Source: Saccharomycopsis malanga (lineage: Eukaryota; Ascomycota; Saccharomycetes; Ascoideales; Saccharomycopsidaceae). Taken from it: 64,000 nucleotides of DNA. The stretch lies in contig CP025325.1 in NCBI GenBank assembly GCA_004014935.1, positions 806,001-870,000 of the forward strand. Direction: 5' to 3'. The notes beneath the pieces were generated by a model. That model was not told where the DNA came from. It saw only the letters and a program-made list of their open reading frames with translations, and searched no databases. Shown piece by piece: positions 9,371 through 19,199 of this stretch (the stretch's first letter is position 1; each line of letters starts with the position of its first letter). Both the position numbers and the translations under genes were made by a program.

Positions 9371-9685
9371 AAATAATAATAATAATATCATATATTTCAA
9401 GCCCAGTACATATCAGTTTCGTATATACGCGCTATGTCTAAGGGGACTTGGTAAAACAGTGGGCAAAACCCAAAAAACTACTTCAACTTGTCACTCAAGT
9501 GGAAAGTAAGTAGCCTTTTGTCTAGGCCATCCTTCAGACAGTTGCACTTGCCTGTGAATTCACGTTCAGCATGGTACAAAGCAGCGAGTAATAGTGTCGT
9601 CTTGGGAATCGAACCCGTGTTCCTGCTGGGTCTTGTTTTTCTCTTCTTCGAGAGCACGGACCACTGAGCCAAATGGCCCAGTGGT
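9371..9685 (-). mobile_element. Full-length tRNA-derived SINE with target-site duplication
   Basis: A 315-bp complete copy on the minus strand. Box A (TGGCTCAGTGG) and box B (GGTTCGATTCC) match RNA polymerase III consensus and are 56 nt apart. The 3' end runs into (ATT)n. It is bounded on both sides by the identical 15-bp direct repeat AAACATGTAAATAAT (9356-9370 and 9686-9700), a target-site duplication of the length made by LINE-type target-primed reverse transcription. It is nearly identical to the copy at 39181, so it is young. Confidence 0.92.
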
Positions 9686-9700
9686 AAACATGTAAATAAT

Positions 9701-10244
9701 GCCAAGTTTATTTGGCATCGAAAAGATACCTCTGATTTTCCGCAATTATAAAACAAGCATGATAGTACTCTTTTTTCAAGTAGTGAAACAAACCTTTCTG
9801 GAAAGGTAAAATTTCCAACTCTTACAGACCCATGGGACCCGTAAGAAGCACTTGATTGATAATGTAAAAAGCCTTAAGTGGAAAGCTGCTTCATGGTAAG
9901 AGTTAAAGAGAAGATTGAATTACCAAGTTGAAAGTGCTGAGATGTAATGATGATACGATACACGCAGCTGGCTGTATAAAGAGAATGAATAAAATGAACA
10001 TGTTTATTATAGCGGCATTGTTATCGTGGAATCGTAAAGATTTGGATAGTATGCTTTGGCAAACAGTTATCAAATGATATAAAAAGCCAGCAAGTGGTTA
10101 AACGAGTGTAGTGGAAATGACAGGACTGAAATTTGGCAATTTCCATTACATATAACCGATTATTTTATTACTTTAAAATGCCACTCCATGGAACTTTGCA
10201 ACAAAATATAGACCGCCTAGCTCTGTTATACTAGATACCATACA
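9701..10244. other. Intergenic, no gene seen
   Basis: AT-rich spacer downstream of the 10245-12014 gene. No gene or repeat recognised. Confidence 0.5.
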
Positions 10245-12014
10245 TTAATCCATATGGTTTTTTTTGATACTGTCCAAGACATAATCCCGAAAGGCCAGTT
10301 CTTGGCCAAATTCTTTGAAATTCTGTTTTAGCTCTCTTTTATCTAGTTCTGACGTGAGCAACAGGTTTTCCAAGGACTTGTCGTAGATGACATATGCCAA
10401 TTCTCTTTCTTTGCGGAGGAGGGCCACCTTTATCAAGGCGTCAACTAGATTGGTTGTGAGCAGGGTGTTTTCAGTCGGTTTATGGTTAACGAATTTCTGT
10501 AGAAGAGGGATGTTTGTATTGAAGAGGTCAATAGATTTGTCAAAGTCTGTTTCACCGTGTAGAAGAATCAAGAGATGAAGAGCTTGGACCGAGATATCGA
10601 GTTCTTTTGAAAGAAAAAAGTTTGCTTTTAATGAGACATCTGAACAGTCCGTATTATTTATTAAAACGTCAATATTATTGGCCAAACGGCTCAAAGATTC
10701 TGGAATCATAGTTTCGGCTAGACTAGCCCAAGGCACGAGTTTCTGTTCTTTTAAACATTTGAATGTGAAGATGCGCAACATGCTCAATCTGAGTCTGTCG
10801 TGGTCACGATGAGGGTCAGAAAGCAACTTGTGAAACAACAGGAGAGCCGTTTCCATATCGTCAAGGTCTGTGCCCACCAATGTCAAGATTTCCGGGTCTA
10901 GTTTCGACAATTGGTTATTTTGCGCTATGCCGTCGAGAAGTGTATGTACAAATTGTTTTGTCTGCTCGTCTGTCAACGGAGCAAATGAAACGTTGAAACG
11001 GTTCTGCAGAAGATAGTTGCCGTAGTTTTTCAAATGGTTATTGATGATCTTCACCTTTTCAGGTAAAATGTCATGGGGGTTTCTCAAATAACGAGCCACC
11101 AACCTCAACGTTTCTAATTGGTCTAATGAATGGGTATTGTTTGCGCTATCCAAAAGTATCTTTTGGACATTCACCATATCTTGGAGTGACTCCAAAGAAA
11201 CGGGTCTATTTACATCCACTTTAAACTGAGGCCATGTCATCAACAATACGGACAATATATTTGATTCTGCGAAAATTTGCTCAATTTTTGCAGCCAAACC
11301 CACATCTTCAATCCGGAAAGAAAAATTGCCCATCAAAAACACAATTTTACTAGCAATCCTCATCTTTTCGGCCTCCTCTTCTGCCTTGCTCTCACACAAA
11401 ATCTGATCTATCAACACCGAAAACAACTCCTCTCCCGACTGCTCCCAGCATAGAGAGTCCACTTTTCCCGCGCCTAGCAAGTCCAAAAACAATTCCCACG
11501 ACGTCTCAACCCGCTGCGGATTGCTCCTCAACACCTGTATCATTGCCCCGGTACTTAAGCTCGCGTCATCAGGTAGCAACAGCAAACTCCTCTTGTACAC
11601 TGAGAAATTATACGGTGCCAATAGTTCAACCATACGGCTTACCAACATTCTACACCTTTCTATGTTGTCAGACTGCTTCACATAATTGCTGACCATCAGA
11701 AACACTCTGTCAGCAATTTCAAACAGATTATCACTATTTTCCTTAAAACGCCTTACAATCTCTGTCATTTCGTTATTTACTTTGTCATACGAGCTCTCCA
11801 CATCACCCAAAACAACCTCTAAAGACTTGAGTCCTGTCTGAGAATACAATCTGGCTTGTAGTGGTCTCCTTATCTTGGATTCTAGCCGTAAAGTGCTAAT
11901 AATTCTAACCATATCAAATGGTCTCCCTACTACACCACGTCCTACATAACTCATAAATACCCCACACCTCCATGGAGCTCCCCTGACATTCCTGAAACTA
12001 ACACCTCTTAACAT
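10245..12014 (-). CDS. Unrecognised, probably mitochondrial helical protein
   Basis: 589 aa. I do not recognise the family. Residues 1-60 are rich in Arg and poor in acidic residues (MLRGVSFRNVRGAPWRCG...), consistent with a mitochondrial presequence. The rest is almost entirely leucine-rich alpha-helical text with no membrane segment, nucleotide-binding or metal motif. That pattern suits fast-evolving yeast mitochondrial expression factors of the PPR-like type (RNA stability or translation activators), but this is inference from composition only. It is transcribed away from the 12-14 kb repeat tract. Confidence 0.75.
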   Translation of the reverse strand: MLRGVSFRNVRGAPWRCGVFMSYVGRGVVGRPFDMVRIISTLRLESKIRRPLQARLYSQTGLKSLEVVLGDVESSYDKVNNEMTEIVRRFKENSDNLFEIADRVFLMVSNYVKQSDNIERCRMLVSRMVELLAPYNFSVYKRSLLLLPDDASLSTGAMIQVLRSNPQRVETSWELFLDLLGAGKVDSLCWEQSGEELFSVLIDQILCESKAEEEAEKMRIASKIVFLMGNFSFRIEDVGLAAKIEQIFAESNILSVLLMTWPQFKVDVNRPVSLESLQDMVNVQKILLDSANNTHSLDQLETLRLVARYLRNPHDILPEKVKIINNHLKNYGNYLLQNRFNVSFAPLTDEQTKQFVHTLLDGIAQNNQLSKLDPEILTLVGTDLDDMETALLLFHKLLSDPHRDHDRLRLSMLRIFTFKCLKEQKLVPWASLAETMIPESLSRLANNIDVLINNTDCSDVSLKANFFLSKELDISVQALHLLILLHGETDFDKSIDLFNTNIPLLQKFVNHKPTENTLLTTNLVDALIKVALLRKERELAYVIYDKSLENLLLTSELDKRELKQNFKEFGQELAFRDYVLDSIKKNHMD

Positions 12015-12929
12015 GACACTACCCTTTGTACTTTTGATCTATATATTTATAGTTAGTCAAGATGACTCCACCATCATCACACTTATCACCAATTTTTCAC
12101 TTACACCCCCATAAAGGGGTGTACCACATTGATGGTGCGTGAGATGATAGTCGCCTGATATTGCACTAGTTTTCGGTATAAAATGTAAAAAGTTGCTACT
12201 GTTTAATCGCATAGAAATCCAGCGGCCAGCATGGGTGTTCTGCGTATCAAAAAAAGGGGACATGTAACCAATGTCTTGATTCCGGATCCGGTACGGTGAC
12301 CGGCACGGTAGTGCGGTTGACATGTTGGAATTGCAATATTATTTAGGAGGATTTATTCTATGACGCTAGGGATGAGATGGAATTGTAAATCAACAGCTCG
12401 AAGCTTTGAGTGAAGCTGGATGAGTAAAAGGATCCGATTCAGATGTTTTTTAAGTAAATTATAAAAGCTTTTAAGTTTATAACTGGTATTAAAAGTAATG
12501 TATAGTATGTTACTACATTTCTGGCATTCCGAGCTTTACTTGAAGTCTATCCTAAGTTTAAAAAAGTGAAACTTGAAGCAAGATTATTAAAATTCAAAAG
12601 AATCTGTGGGAAAATTATGTAGGAGTTCGCCGGAAGCTTTGTATATTCCAGAAAATCAATTTCAGTTAAAACCTGCAAAAGAGTAGTTTCTCATATACCT
12701 TTGGCGTTTACCCACATGGTTAATTATAAAATGCGAATATATCATTTTAGTACAAATAGCAAACATGAGTAATTACCGCTCACTTACTTAAACCTGAATG
12801 AGGACCGCAGGTGACATGATGAATAAGCCTAGTAAATATCAGTGAAATAATAGATTTTCAAAAAATAAAATCTTATACATAATAATGATAATAAATTCAT
12901 GGTTTAGAAGATAATATAGATCAGTGAAC
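12015..12929. other. Intergenic, no gene seen
   Basis: AT-rich DNA between the helical-protein gene and the repeat cluster. Nothing coding is supported. Confidence 0.5.
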
Positions 12930-12969
12930 TTGAGGAAGCAATGCAATAGTGTCTGGCATTTGAGTATTA

Positions 12970-12994
12970 ACTGATTAGTCGAGCCACTAAGAAT
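12970..12994. repeat. Possible small piece of the 3 kb/57 kb LTR-like repeat
   Basis: The 25 bp around CTGATTAGTCGAGCCACTAA resemble the segment at about 57596-57622 of LTR-like copy 2 (roughly 20 of 25 by eye). It stops where the truncated SINE begins at 12995. The match is short and may be chance. Confidence 0.25.
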
Positions 12995-13224
12995 CAACAC
13001 TTTTACTCGCTGCTTTTTACGATGCTGAACGTGAATTCACAGGCAAGTGCAACTGTCTGAAGGATGGCCTAGACAAAAGGCTACTTACTTTTCACTTGAG
13101 TGACAAGTTGAAGTAGTTTTTTGGGTTTTCCCCACTGTTTTACCAAGTCCCCTTAGACATAGCGCGTATATACGAAACTGATATGTACTGGGCTTGAAAT
13201 ATATGATATTATTATTATTATTAT
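12995..13224 (+). mobile_element. 5'-truncated SINE
   Basis: Plus-strand copy lacking the tRNA-like head: it begins just after where box B would be (CACTTTTACTCGCTGC) and continues through body, palindrome and (ATT)n tail. Its body is of the same subtype as the young copies at 9371 and 39181. Confidence 0.88.
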
Positions 13225-13237
13225 AGTTATCTTCTCG

Positions 13238-13280
13238 TACTGGGCTTGAAATATAAGATTATTATATTATTATTATTATA
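13238..13280 (+). mobile_element. SINE 3'-end stub
   Basis: Short stub beginning GTACTGGGCTTGAAATAT and ending in ATT repeats. It is flanked by two copies of TATAGTTATCTTCTC (about 13223 and 13278), like a very short insertion with its own target duplication. Confidence 0.7.
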
Positions 13281-13737
13281 GTTATCTTCTCAGCCAATTG
13301 GTTGAAAGTAAGCCCTAGACTTTTGCCTAGGTTGTATTTCAGACCGAAATGCTCATTTTGTAGAATTCACGTTAAAAATGCTCATTTTATAGAATTTACG
13401 CTAAAGAATGCTCATCTTATAAAATTCACGTTAAAAAATGCTAATTTATAATAATAACCTTATATATAGTTATCTTCCCACCCAATTGGTTGGAAGTACG
13501 CCCTAGACTTTTCTAGGTCGCATTTCAGATAGTTGGTCGTATTTTAGACAGAAGTACTCATTTTGTGAAGAATCCACAATAAAAAGTTTTCATTTTATAA
13601 AGAATTTACAATTTTAGAAAGTATCTGTTCTATAAAGAAAACACAACTTTAAAAAATCCTCATTTCATAGAATTTACGTTAAAAAATGCTAATTTACAAT
13701 AATAATCTTATATATCGCTATCTTCACGCCGAGTACA
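13281..13737 (-). repeat. SINE-derived ~180-bp units (minus orientation)
   Basis: Two diverged copies of the S2 unit starting at about 13281 and 13467. Each has the hairpin CCTAGAC-AAAA-GTCTAGG or a variant, CCAATTGG near one end, and several internal copies of a ~22-bp motif containing AATGCTCATTTTATAG. The first part is clearly derived from the SINE body. Confidence 0.7.
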
Positions 13738-13873
13738 TATCAGTTTGGTATATACACTCCATGTCTAAAGGGACTTGGTAATGCCCAGTAATGACCATCA
13801 TAATATTCTCGCCCGTGTTTCTGTTAGGTCTGTTTTCTATAGAGCACCAACCACTGAGCCCTACGGCCCAGTG
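13738..13873 (-). mobile_element. SINE with internal deletion
   Basis: Minus-strand copy in which the 3' part (GTACATATCAG, palindrome region, AGGGACTTGGTAA) is joined to the head (box A region CCACTGAGCC on the plus strand) with the body and box B missing. Confidence 0.75.
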
Positions 13874-14295
13874 GGCAAGTATTTGTTTATAAATAATTTA
13901 CTATTTTAAAAAGTGTTCATTTTATAAAGTATTTACAATAAAAAGTGCTAATTTTATAGAGTTCATGTTAAAAAAAATGCTCATATATAATAATAATCTT
14001 ATATATGGCTATCTTCTCGCCCAATGGGTTATAAGTAAGCCCTAGACTTTTGTCTAGGTCGCATTTCAGACAAAAATGCTCATTTTATAGAATTGACGTT
14101 AAAAAAATGCTCATTTTATAAATAATTTAGAATAAAAAGTGCTAATTTTATATAATTTACGCCAAAAAATGCTAATTTATGATAATCATCTTATATATCG
14201 TTATCTTCTCGCCCAACTGGTTGAAAAGTACGCCCTAGACTTTTGTCTAGGTCGCATTCCATACGGAAATGCTCATTTTATAGAATTTACGTTAA
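13874..14295 (-). repeat. SINE-derived ~180-bp units (minus orientation)
   Basis: Two further diverged S2 units beginning near 14008 and 14200, with the same hairpin and the same AATGCTCATTTTATAG subrepeats as 13281-13737. Confidence 0.7.
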
Positions 14296-14396
14296 ACTAT
14301 CCTGGCAGGTCTTTTCTCTTCTATAGAGCACCAACCACTGAGCCCTACGGCCCAGTGGCCAAGTAGCCAAGTAGCCAAGTAGCCCAGTACCCAGTG
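14296..14396 (-). mobile_element. SINE head plus short CCAAGTAG repeat
   Basis: Minus-strand SINE head (box A reads TGGCTCAGTGG with one change) ending at about 14361, followed by four near-copies of the octamer CCAAGTAG. It lies only ~60 bp beyond the stop codon of the acyl-CoA oxidase gene and may fall in its 3' UTR. Confidence 0.65.
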
Positions 14397-14452
14397 GTTT
14401 ACAAAAAAACAACAAACAATAATATAAATTTACTAATACTTAAAAACAACAC

Positions 14453-16606
14453 CTAATTACCCAACTTTGACAATGTTTCTTTGGTTTTGGTATTCAACTC
14501 GCGTTGTTCCACGGAAGGTCTTTGCAAGAAGCTGACTACGGTGGCCAAATCCTCAGAGTTTGATGGGTTGAGCATGTTGACCATATCAAAGTATTTATTG
14601 TAAATGTCGCCATTGTAGGAGCCCAAAGGACTGTTGATGAAAAAGTCGCTCCATTTGAAAGAGTCGGTGAGGCCGACAATTCTGTGTCTGAGGAAAGGAA
14701 GCAAGTCGGTGAAGAGGATTTTGTCAATGGATTCCAATTGATTTTTGCTGAGCAATTGGAATTTCAAGAAATGGGTGATATTTTCCTTGATGGTGTAGAG
14801 GGCAAAGAGCTGGATGACTTTTAGCAAGACTGGTTTGATGGAGGTTGAGTTGTTGGACTCAAAGGCTTTGATGGCGGATTCCAAGTAGTATCTTTGGCAG
14901 AAAAACTTGGAGATTGCCACCAACTCAAGGAACACTTTTTCAAAGTTGTTGTCGTAAGCAGGTAAGACTTGAAGGACATGGTCGCACATGTTTAAGAGGG
15001 CGGTGTCCAAGGCGGCCAACAACAGAGGAGGGCTGTGTAAATCAAGCAGGGACAAATCGGAGGGATTGGAGCCCAAAAAGGTAAAGCTAGGAGGCACGCG
15101 TTTACCGTTTTTGGCAGCGGCTCTGTATTTGACCATGGATCTGCCGGCATTGGAGCTGAGGACAGTGTTGTCGCCTTCCCAAGTGCATTGGACCACCCAG
15201 TCGTCGTAGGTCTTGCCAAAGTTGGAATAGGCGCTGTAGCCATGGCCTCCGCAGCTCTGTCTGCATTCGTCGATGGTTTTGGCAGTGAACCAGGTCGAGG
15301 CGGCCTTGGTGGAGGCGCTGACGACGAAATGCTCCTTCAAATCGCCAATGGTCTGCAACAAGAGCTTCTGGCTGGTCAAGAGGTCGTCTGCGTCCAACTG
15401 CTGCATCACCTTGTAGTGGTGCTTGAGCAATCTGTAGGCAGCAGCAGACATACAGTACGAGGTGGCCAAAAGCGGGATCAACCGGTACTGGTGGCTTGGG
15501 TAGTCGATCAACTGCTTTTCTAGCTTCAACGAGGCGTCCTGGTCCTTGCTGGAGGCAAAGTTTGTGCCTGGATTGTCGGTTTTGCCAAACTGTCTTCTGC
15601 CAACCGCATATCTGAGTGCTATGGTGACCATTTTGGACGTTGTCTTGTACGAGTCGACCACCATGTGCACCCTGCCGTCTAGCAACGGCCCGTAGGCAAG
15701 CTGGTCCATTGGCGAGTCGAGCACCTCTTGGTTTTCGTCGTCAATCTTCACGTACTTTTGCAACATAAAGTTTTTCGGGATTTTCACGTTGGTGAACTGG
15801 ATCCAGCCGTTGTCGATGCCGTCGCGGCCCATTTTCGCCCCAATGTCGCCAATGGACACCCCGGGGAATAGATGGTGCTGCGAGTCTCGGAGAGGCACAA
15901 TAAACACCTTCACGCCGTAGTCTCGGCCCTTTACCACCAATCTGGCGTACACCGCGCAGAAATTGGCACTGCTGGCAGCCCCGCCAATCCACCATTTCGT
16001 GGCCCCCAAATGCGGCGTGTTCACTGTGAACGTCTTGCTGCCAAAGTCGTACTCCGCTACCGTCTCCAAGCCTGCTACATTCGACCCGTGCGCCAACTCC
16101 GTCATCCCAAAACACCCGTACACCTCCTTACAGAATATGCCGCCCTTCTCGAACGCCCAGTACCGGAACTGCTCCTTGGTCCCGTTGGCCCGCACCGCGT
16201 TGAAGAACAAGGACACATGGATCCCAATCCGCGTGCACACTTGCGGGTCGTAAACCCCATACTGTGTGATAAGCGTGTCGAAATCCGACATGTCCACCTT
16301 CTCCGGCGCAATGCCCCGTCCGGTCTGCTCTACAAATAGTTTTTCCATAAATAATGCAAACTGCTTCACTTTCAATAGTGTGCTGGTTCTTACGCCTTGT
16401 TTCGTGTCAAAATAATCCGGCTTGTTCCGTAACACCAAATCCCGCTCAATCATCCGTGAAATATCTCGAACCTGCCGCGCTGTCTCTGCGCTGTTGCCTT
16501 CTAAAAACTCGTACATTTCGTCCACACTGAAATCCGTGTAATCCCGACGCTCATTTTGAATTATGTTTCCTGGCCGTGGAATATTGGCACTTTCTACTCG
16601 TGACAT
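14453..16606 (-). CDS. POX1: Peroxisomal acyl-CoA oxidase
   Basis: First enzyme of fungal peroxisomal beta-oxidation: FAD-dependent acyl-CoA to trans-2-enoyl-CoA with H2O2 release. 717 aa from the first ATG (MSRVESANIPRPG), the usual length for yeast acyl-CoA oxidases (660-750). Visible motifs are the FAD/substrate-binding CFGMTELAHGSNVAG near residue 170, GARMGRDGI-type text (GAKMGRDGIDNGW), RRQFGK, and the C-terminal oxidase domain with CGGHGYSAYSNF followed by WEGDN, which carries the catalytic glutamate. The C-terminus LSKLGN is not a PTS1; known yeast Pox proteins also lack PTS1 and use another Pex5 interaction. Candida-type yeasts have several paralogues, so POX1 here means the family. 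Confidence 0.95.
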   Translation of the reverse strand: MSRVESANIPRPGNIIQNERRDYTDFSVDEMYEFLEGNSAETARQVRDISRMIERDLVLRNKPDYFDTKQGVRTSTLLKVKQFALFMEKLFVEQTGRGIAPEKVDMSDFDTLITQYGVYDPQVCTRIGIHVSLFFNAVRANGTKEQFRYWAFEKGGIFCKEVYGCFGMTELAHGSNVAGLETVAEYDFGSKTFTVNTPHLGATKWWIGGAASSANFCAVYARLVVKGRDYGVKVFIVPLRDSQHHLFPGVSIGDIGAKMGRDGIDNGWIQFTNVKIPKNFMLQKYVKIDDENQEVLDSPMDQLAYGPLLDGRVHMVVDSYKTTSKMVTIALRYAVGRRQFGKTDNPGTNFASSKDQDASLKLEKQLIDYPSHQYRLIPLLATSYCMSAAAYRLLKHHYKVMQQLDADDLLTSQKLLLQTIGDLKEHFVVSASTKAASTWFTAKTIDECRQSCGGHGYSAYSNFGKTYDDWVVQCTWEGDNTVLSSNAGRSMVKYRAAAKNGKRVPPSFTFLGSNPSDLSLLDLHSPPLLLAALDTALLNMCDHVLQVLPAYDNNFEKVFLELVAISKFFCQRYYLESAIKAFESNNSTSIKPVLLKVIQLFALYTIKENITHFLKFQLLSKNQLESIDKILFTDLLPFLRHRIVGLTDSFKWSDFFINSPLGSYNGDIYNKYFDMVNMLNPSNSEDLATVVSFLQRPSVEQRELNTKTKETLSKLGN

Positions 16607-17110
16607 TTTGATATTGGTTCTTACCACAATCCAATCCAATCCAATTCTAGAAACCAACTTTCCCTCTCTTTATATACCGCTCAGATCGACGGTTCCACTC
16701 TCCTCTATTCATCCGGGTCCGTCTCTCGTACTAATCAAGAAACTCCTTGCTAACACCCCCTACCACCCCCAAATCTAAAGCGGAGACTTGCCACCCCCGT
16801 CATCACCCGGCACGGATTGCCTCTTCCAGCCGCCTCCACGCTCAAGGTGCAGCCGTAAAATAACAGAGGTGCATGTGGTTGCATGGGAACACATGAGCCT
16901 GCATGATCCTGCGTCCAGGGAAGCTGGATGACAATGAATTGTTGAAGGTTTAGCAGGTAGCTTGGTGATCTCGGACGGAATTATATCAAACTCCTCATTC
17001 ATGTTTCAAAGGCTGATCATTCATTTGTAGTTGGATTGGCGCTGCGCACATGGCATGTTTATACTTTATTCTGTCAAGCAGTATTCGTTTAGAAAGTCCA
17101 AATGAGCACT
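16607..17110. promoter_or_regulatory. Upstream region of the acyl-CoA oxidase gene
   Basis: About 500 bp, GC-richer than neighbouring spacers, with direct and inverted CATG/TGCATG motifs around 16870-16905 (TGCATGTGGTTGCATGG, CCTGCATGATCCTGC). No fatty-acid response element could be assigned. Confidence 0.3.
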
Positions 17111-17328
17111 GCCGCTGGCCGTATGGCTCAGTGGTTGGCGCTTATAGAAGAAAAGGTCTGGCTGGGTAGTTTGGTGTAAATTATATGAGCATTTCTGTCT
17201 GAAATGCGACATAGGCAAGTCTAGGGCTTACTTTCAACCAATTGGGTGAGAAGATGACGATGTATAAGATTATTATTATAAATTGGCATTTTTTAACATA
17301 AATTCTATAAAATGAGCACCAGGATAGT
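17111..17328 (+). mobile_element. SINE head fused to S2 body
   Basis: Plus-strand head (GCCGCTGGCCGTATGGCTCA, box A intact) followed directly by an S2 unit: TCTGAAATGCGAC, AGTCTAGGGCTTACTTTCAA, CCAATTGGGTGAGAAGAT and ATTATTATTAT. Box B is absent. Confidence 0.7.
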
Positions 17329-17352
17329 TTAGTGTAGATTCTACAAAATGAG

Positions 17353-17500
17353 CACAGTCGCTGGACCTTATGACTCAATGGTTGGTACTGTATAGAAGAG
17401 AAAAGATCTGGCTGAGTAGTTTGGTGTAAATTCTACAAAATGAGCATTTCTGTCTGAAATGCGACCTTGACAAAAGTCTAGGGGCTTACTTTTTGAAATA
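17353..17500 (+). mobile_element. SINE head fused to S2 body, second copy
   Basis: A more diverged copy of the same head-plus-S2 arrangement (GTCGCTGGACCTTATGACTC). The hairpin arms around GACAAAAGTC are still present. Confidence 0.6.
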
Positions 17501-17531
17501 GTGAATAATTTATAAAACAAAAACTTGCCAC

Positions 17532-17577
17532 TGAGCCAAATGGCCCAGTGGCTGAGCTTGAAATATATGATTTATTA
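17532..17577. mobile_element. SINE head hairpin joined to a 3' stub
   Basis: The palindromic head GCCACTGAGCC...GGCCCAGTGGC is followed at once by GAGCTTGAAATATATGATT, the SINE 3' end, with the whole body missing. Confidence 0.5.
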
Positions 17578-17984
17578 AACAAATACTTTTTATTGAAAAC
17601 AATAATTAACCTTTGCCATTAAAATTACAATCAGCACTCATTCTTTCAAAAGGGTTTCTTCCCATGGTTCTCAAAACATCACTTGTGCTGATTAATATTG
17701 CTTCGGACTTTAGGGAAATACCGGTCAAATAAGCCATTTCAGGAAATGATTTGCGATACTCAATTTATCTCCGAACCATACTCAATTGCAATTCTACAAT
17801 GGTTTTATTAAGCAAACCATAGCAACAATAGGAATTCTGCTTGCGCCAATGTAAATCTTTTGTTATATAATTGGCTAAAGTTTCTTTGAGTTGTATGCCT
17901 TTAAATATCTTTTAAATAACATTTCTCTGAATAGTCTTCTAAATAGTCTTCGTCTTCTCTATTCCTTTTCGAGCACCATACATA

Positions 17985-18842
17985 ATGACAGAAACTATTG
18001 GGTTTATTGGATTTGGATTGATTGGCCGGGGAATTGCCTTTTTGGCAGTCAATGCTGGCTACAAAGTGGTTATTAGCAATAGCAGAGGGCCAGATACATT
18101 GGTGCAAGCTGTGGAAACTCTTGGTGGTGAGTCTGTTGCTTCTGCTGACACTACAGAGAATATTGTTGACAATCCTGATATTAAAATTTTGGTACTTTCT
18201 GTTCCTCTAAAAGTGCTCCCAACTTTATTACCTCCATTGGGTAGTTTCAAAGACAAGCTTATCATCGATACTTCCAACTATTATTCAGTTAGAGACGGCC
18301 ATATTGAGGAGCTTGACTCCTATGAAGTGACTACTTCTGAATGGGTTGTCAAGCAATTCAAAGAAAATCCAGAAGAGTTGAAAATAGTAAAAGCTTTCCA
18401 TAACCAAGACGCAGTTCATTTGTTAATGAATGCCACTAAGAATCCTGAAAAACAGACCATTCTTCCTATAGCTGGTGATAATCAAGAGGCTAAGAAAGCC
18501 GCTGAAAAAGTTATCAATAAGCTTGGTTTTGCTGTCTTCGATGCTGGCTCTTTCAAAGATAGTTGGAGAATCGAACCAAGAACTCCAATCTACGGAACAG
18601 TTTATTTCCCCGAGCCTCCTGCTGGCTATACAGGTAAGCAACTCCAACAATATTATTTGGAGAATTTGGCTCCTCCTCTTACAAAAGGAAAAGCAAAGGA
18701 ATTGATCGATAAAGCTGAAAAGGTCAACCCCGTAGGTGGGCAGCTCACCGACATTCCACCTTTTTGGTTGGAACTCTTCCACAAATTGGCTCACGATAAT
18801 GACGCAAGCTTTACTAAAGAGTTGTTAAAGTTTAATAATTAG
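17985..18842 (+). CDS. NADP-binding oxidoreductase-like protein
   Basis: 285 aa. The N-terminus MTETIGFIGFGLIGRGIAF is a Rossmann dinucleotide-binding loop (GxGxxG). SNSRG after the second strand suggests NADP(H) preference, since Ser/Arg often contact the 2'-phosphate. The first ~190 residues resemble the 'F420-dependent NADP reductase/NADP oxidoreductase' fold (DTSNYYSVRDGHIEELDS). The C-terminal ~90 residues have no motif I recognise. Yeasts have no F420, so the substrate is unknown. The upstream leader is free of SINEs for about 400 bp. Confidence 0.8.
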   Translation: MTETIGFIGFGLIGRGIAFLAVNAGYKVVISNSRGPDTLVQAVETLGGESVASADTTENIVDNPDIKILVLSVPLKVLPTLLPPLGSFKDKLIIDTSNYYSVRDGHIEELDSYEVTTSEWVVKQFKENPEELKIVKAFHNQDAVHLLMNATKNPEKQTILPIAGDNQEAKKAAEKVINKLGFAVFDAGSFKDSWRIEPRTPIYGTVYFPEPPAGYTGKQLQQYYLENLAPPLTKGKAKELIDKAEKVNPVGGQLTDIPPFWLELFHKLAHDNDASFTKELLKFNN

Positions 18843-18911
18843 TTGTATATTTATATATTTAGGAGAATGTTGTTAGAAAAAGTTTAAGAAAAGTTGAAAA
18901 GTTGAATAACA

Positions 18912-19008
18912 AATTTTTGTAATTAAAATACAGTGAAACTCTACTCCTTGCCCAAAGTTGGATGACAATTGTTTGTAATCAAAATACAGTGAAACTCTAC
19001 TCTTTACA
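18912..19008 (+). repeat. Direct repeat, 56-bp spacing
   Basis: A ~33-bp sequence containing AATACAGTGAAACTCTACTC occurs twice, with 56 bp between equivalent bases. It probably lies in the 3' UTR of the 17985 gene. Confidence 0.8.
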
Positions 19009-19199
19009 GTTGTACCAATTGTAAATGTGTTGGGTCAAATTATAGGCTATGTTATGACAACCGTCCTTACAGACATATCCGCTCCGGTAGGACCGTCCCG
19101 GATTTCCGTCATCACGAGGCTCATCTATAGAAGAGGACGGTTCACTATTACACTAAACCAACCTTGATATAAACCTCAATTGGGAATAGAATCGTGAAG

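Noticed and set aside
9478-9756. Open frame of 92 codons, and a matching one at 39194-39388
   Set aside because: Both are translations of the SINE body (one on each strand). Their near-identity reflects the young SINE copies, not a conserved protein.
14453-14470. PTS1 signal at the acyl-CoA oxidase C-terminus (SKL seen near the end)
   Set aside because: The protein ends LSKLGN, so SKL is not terminal and would not serve as PTS1.
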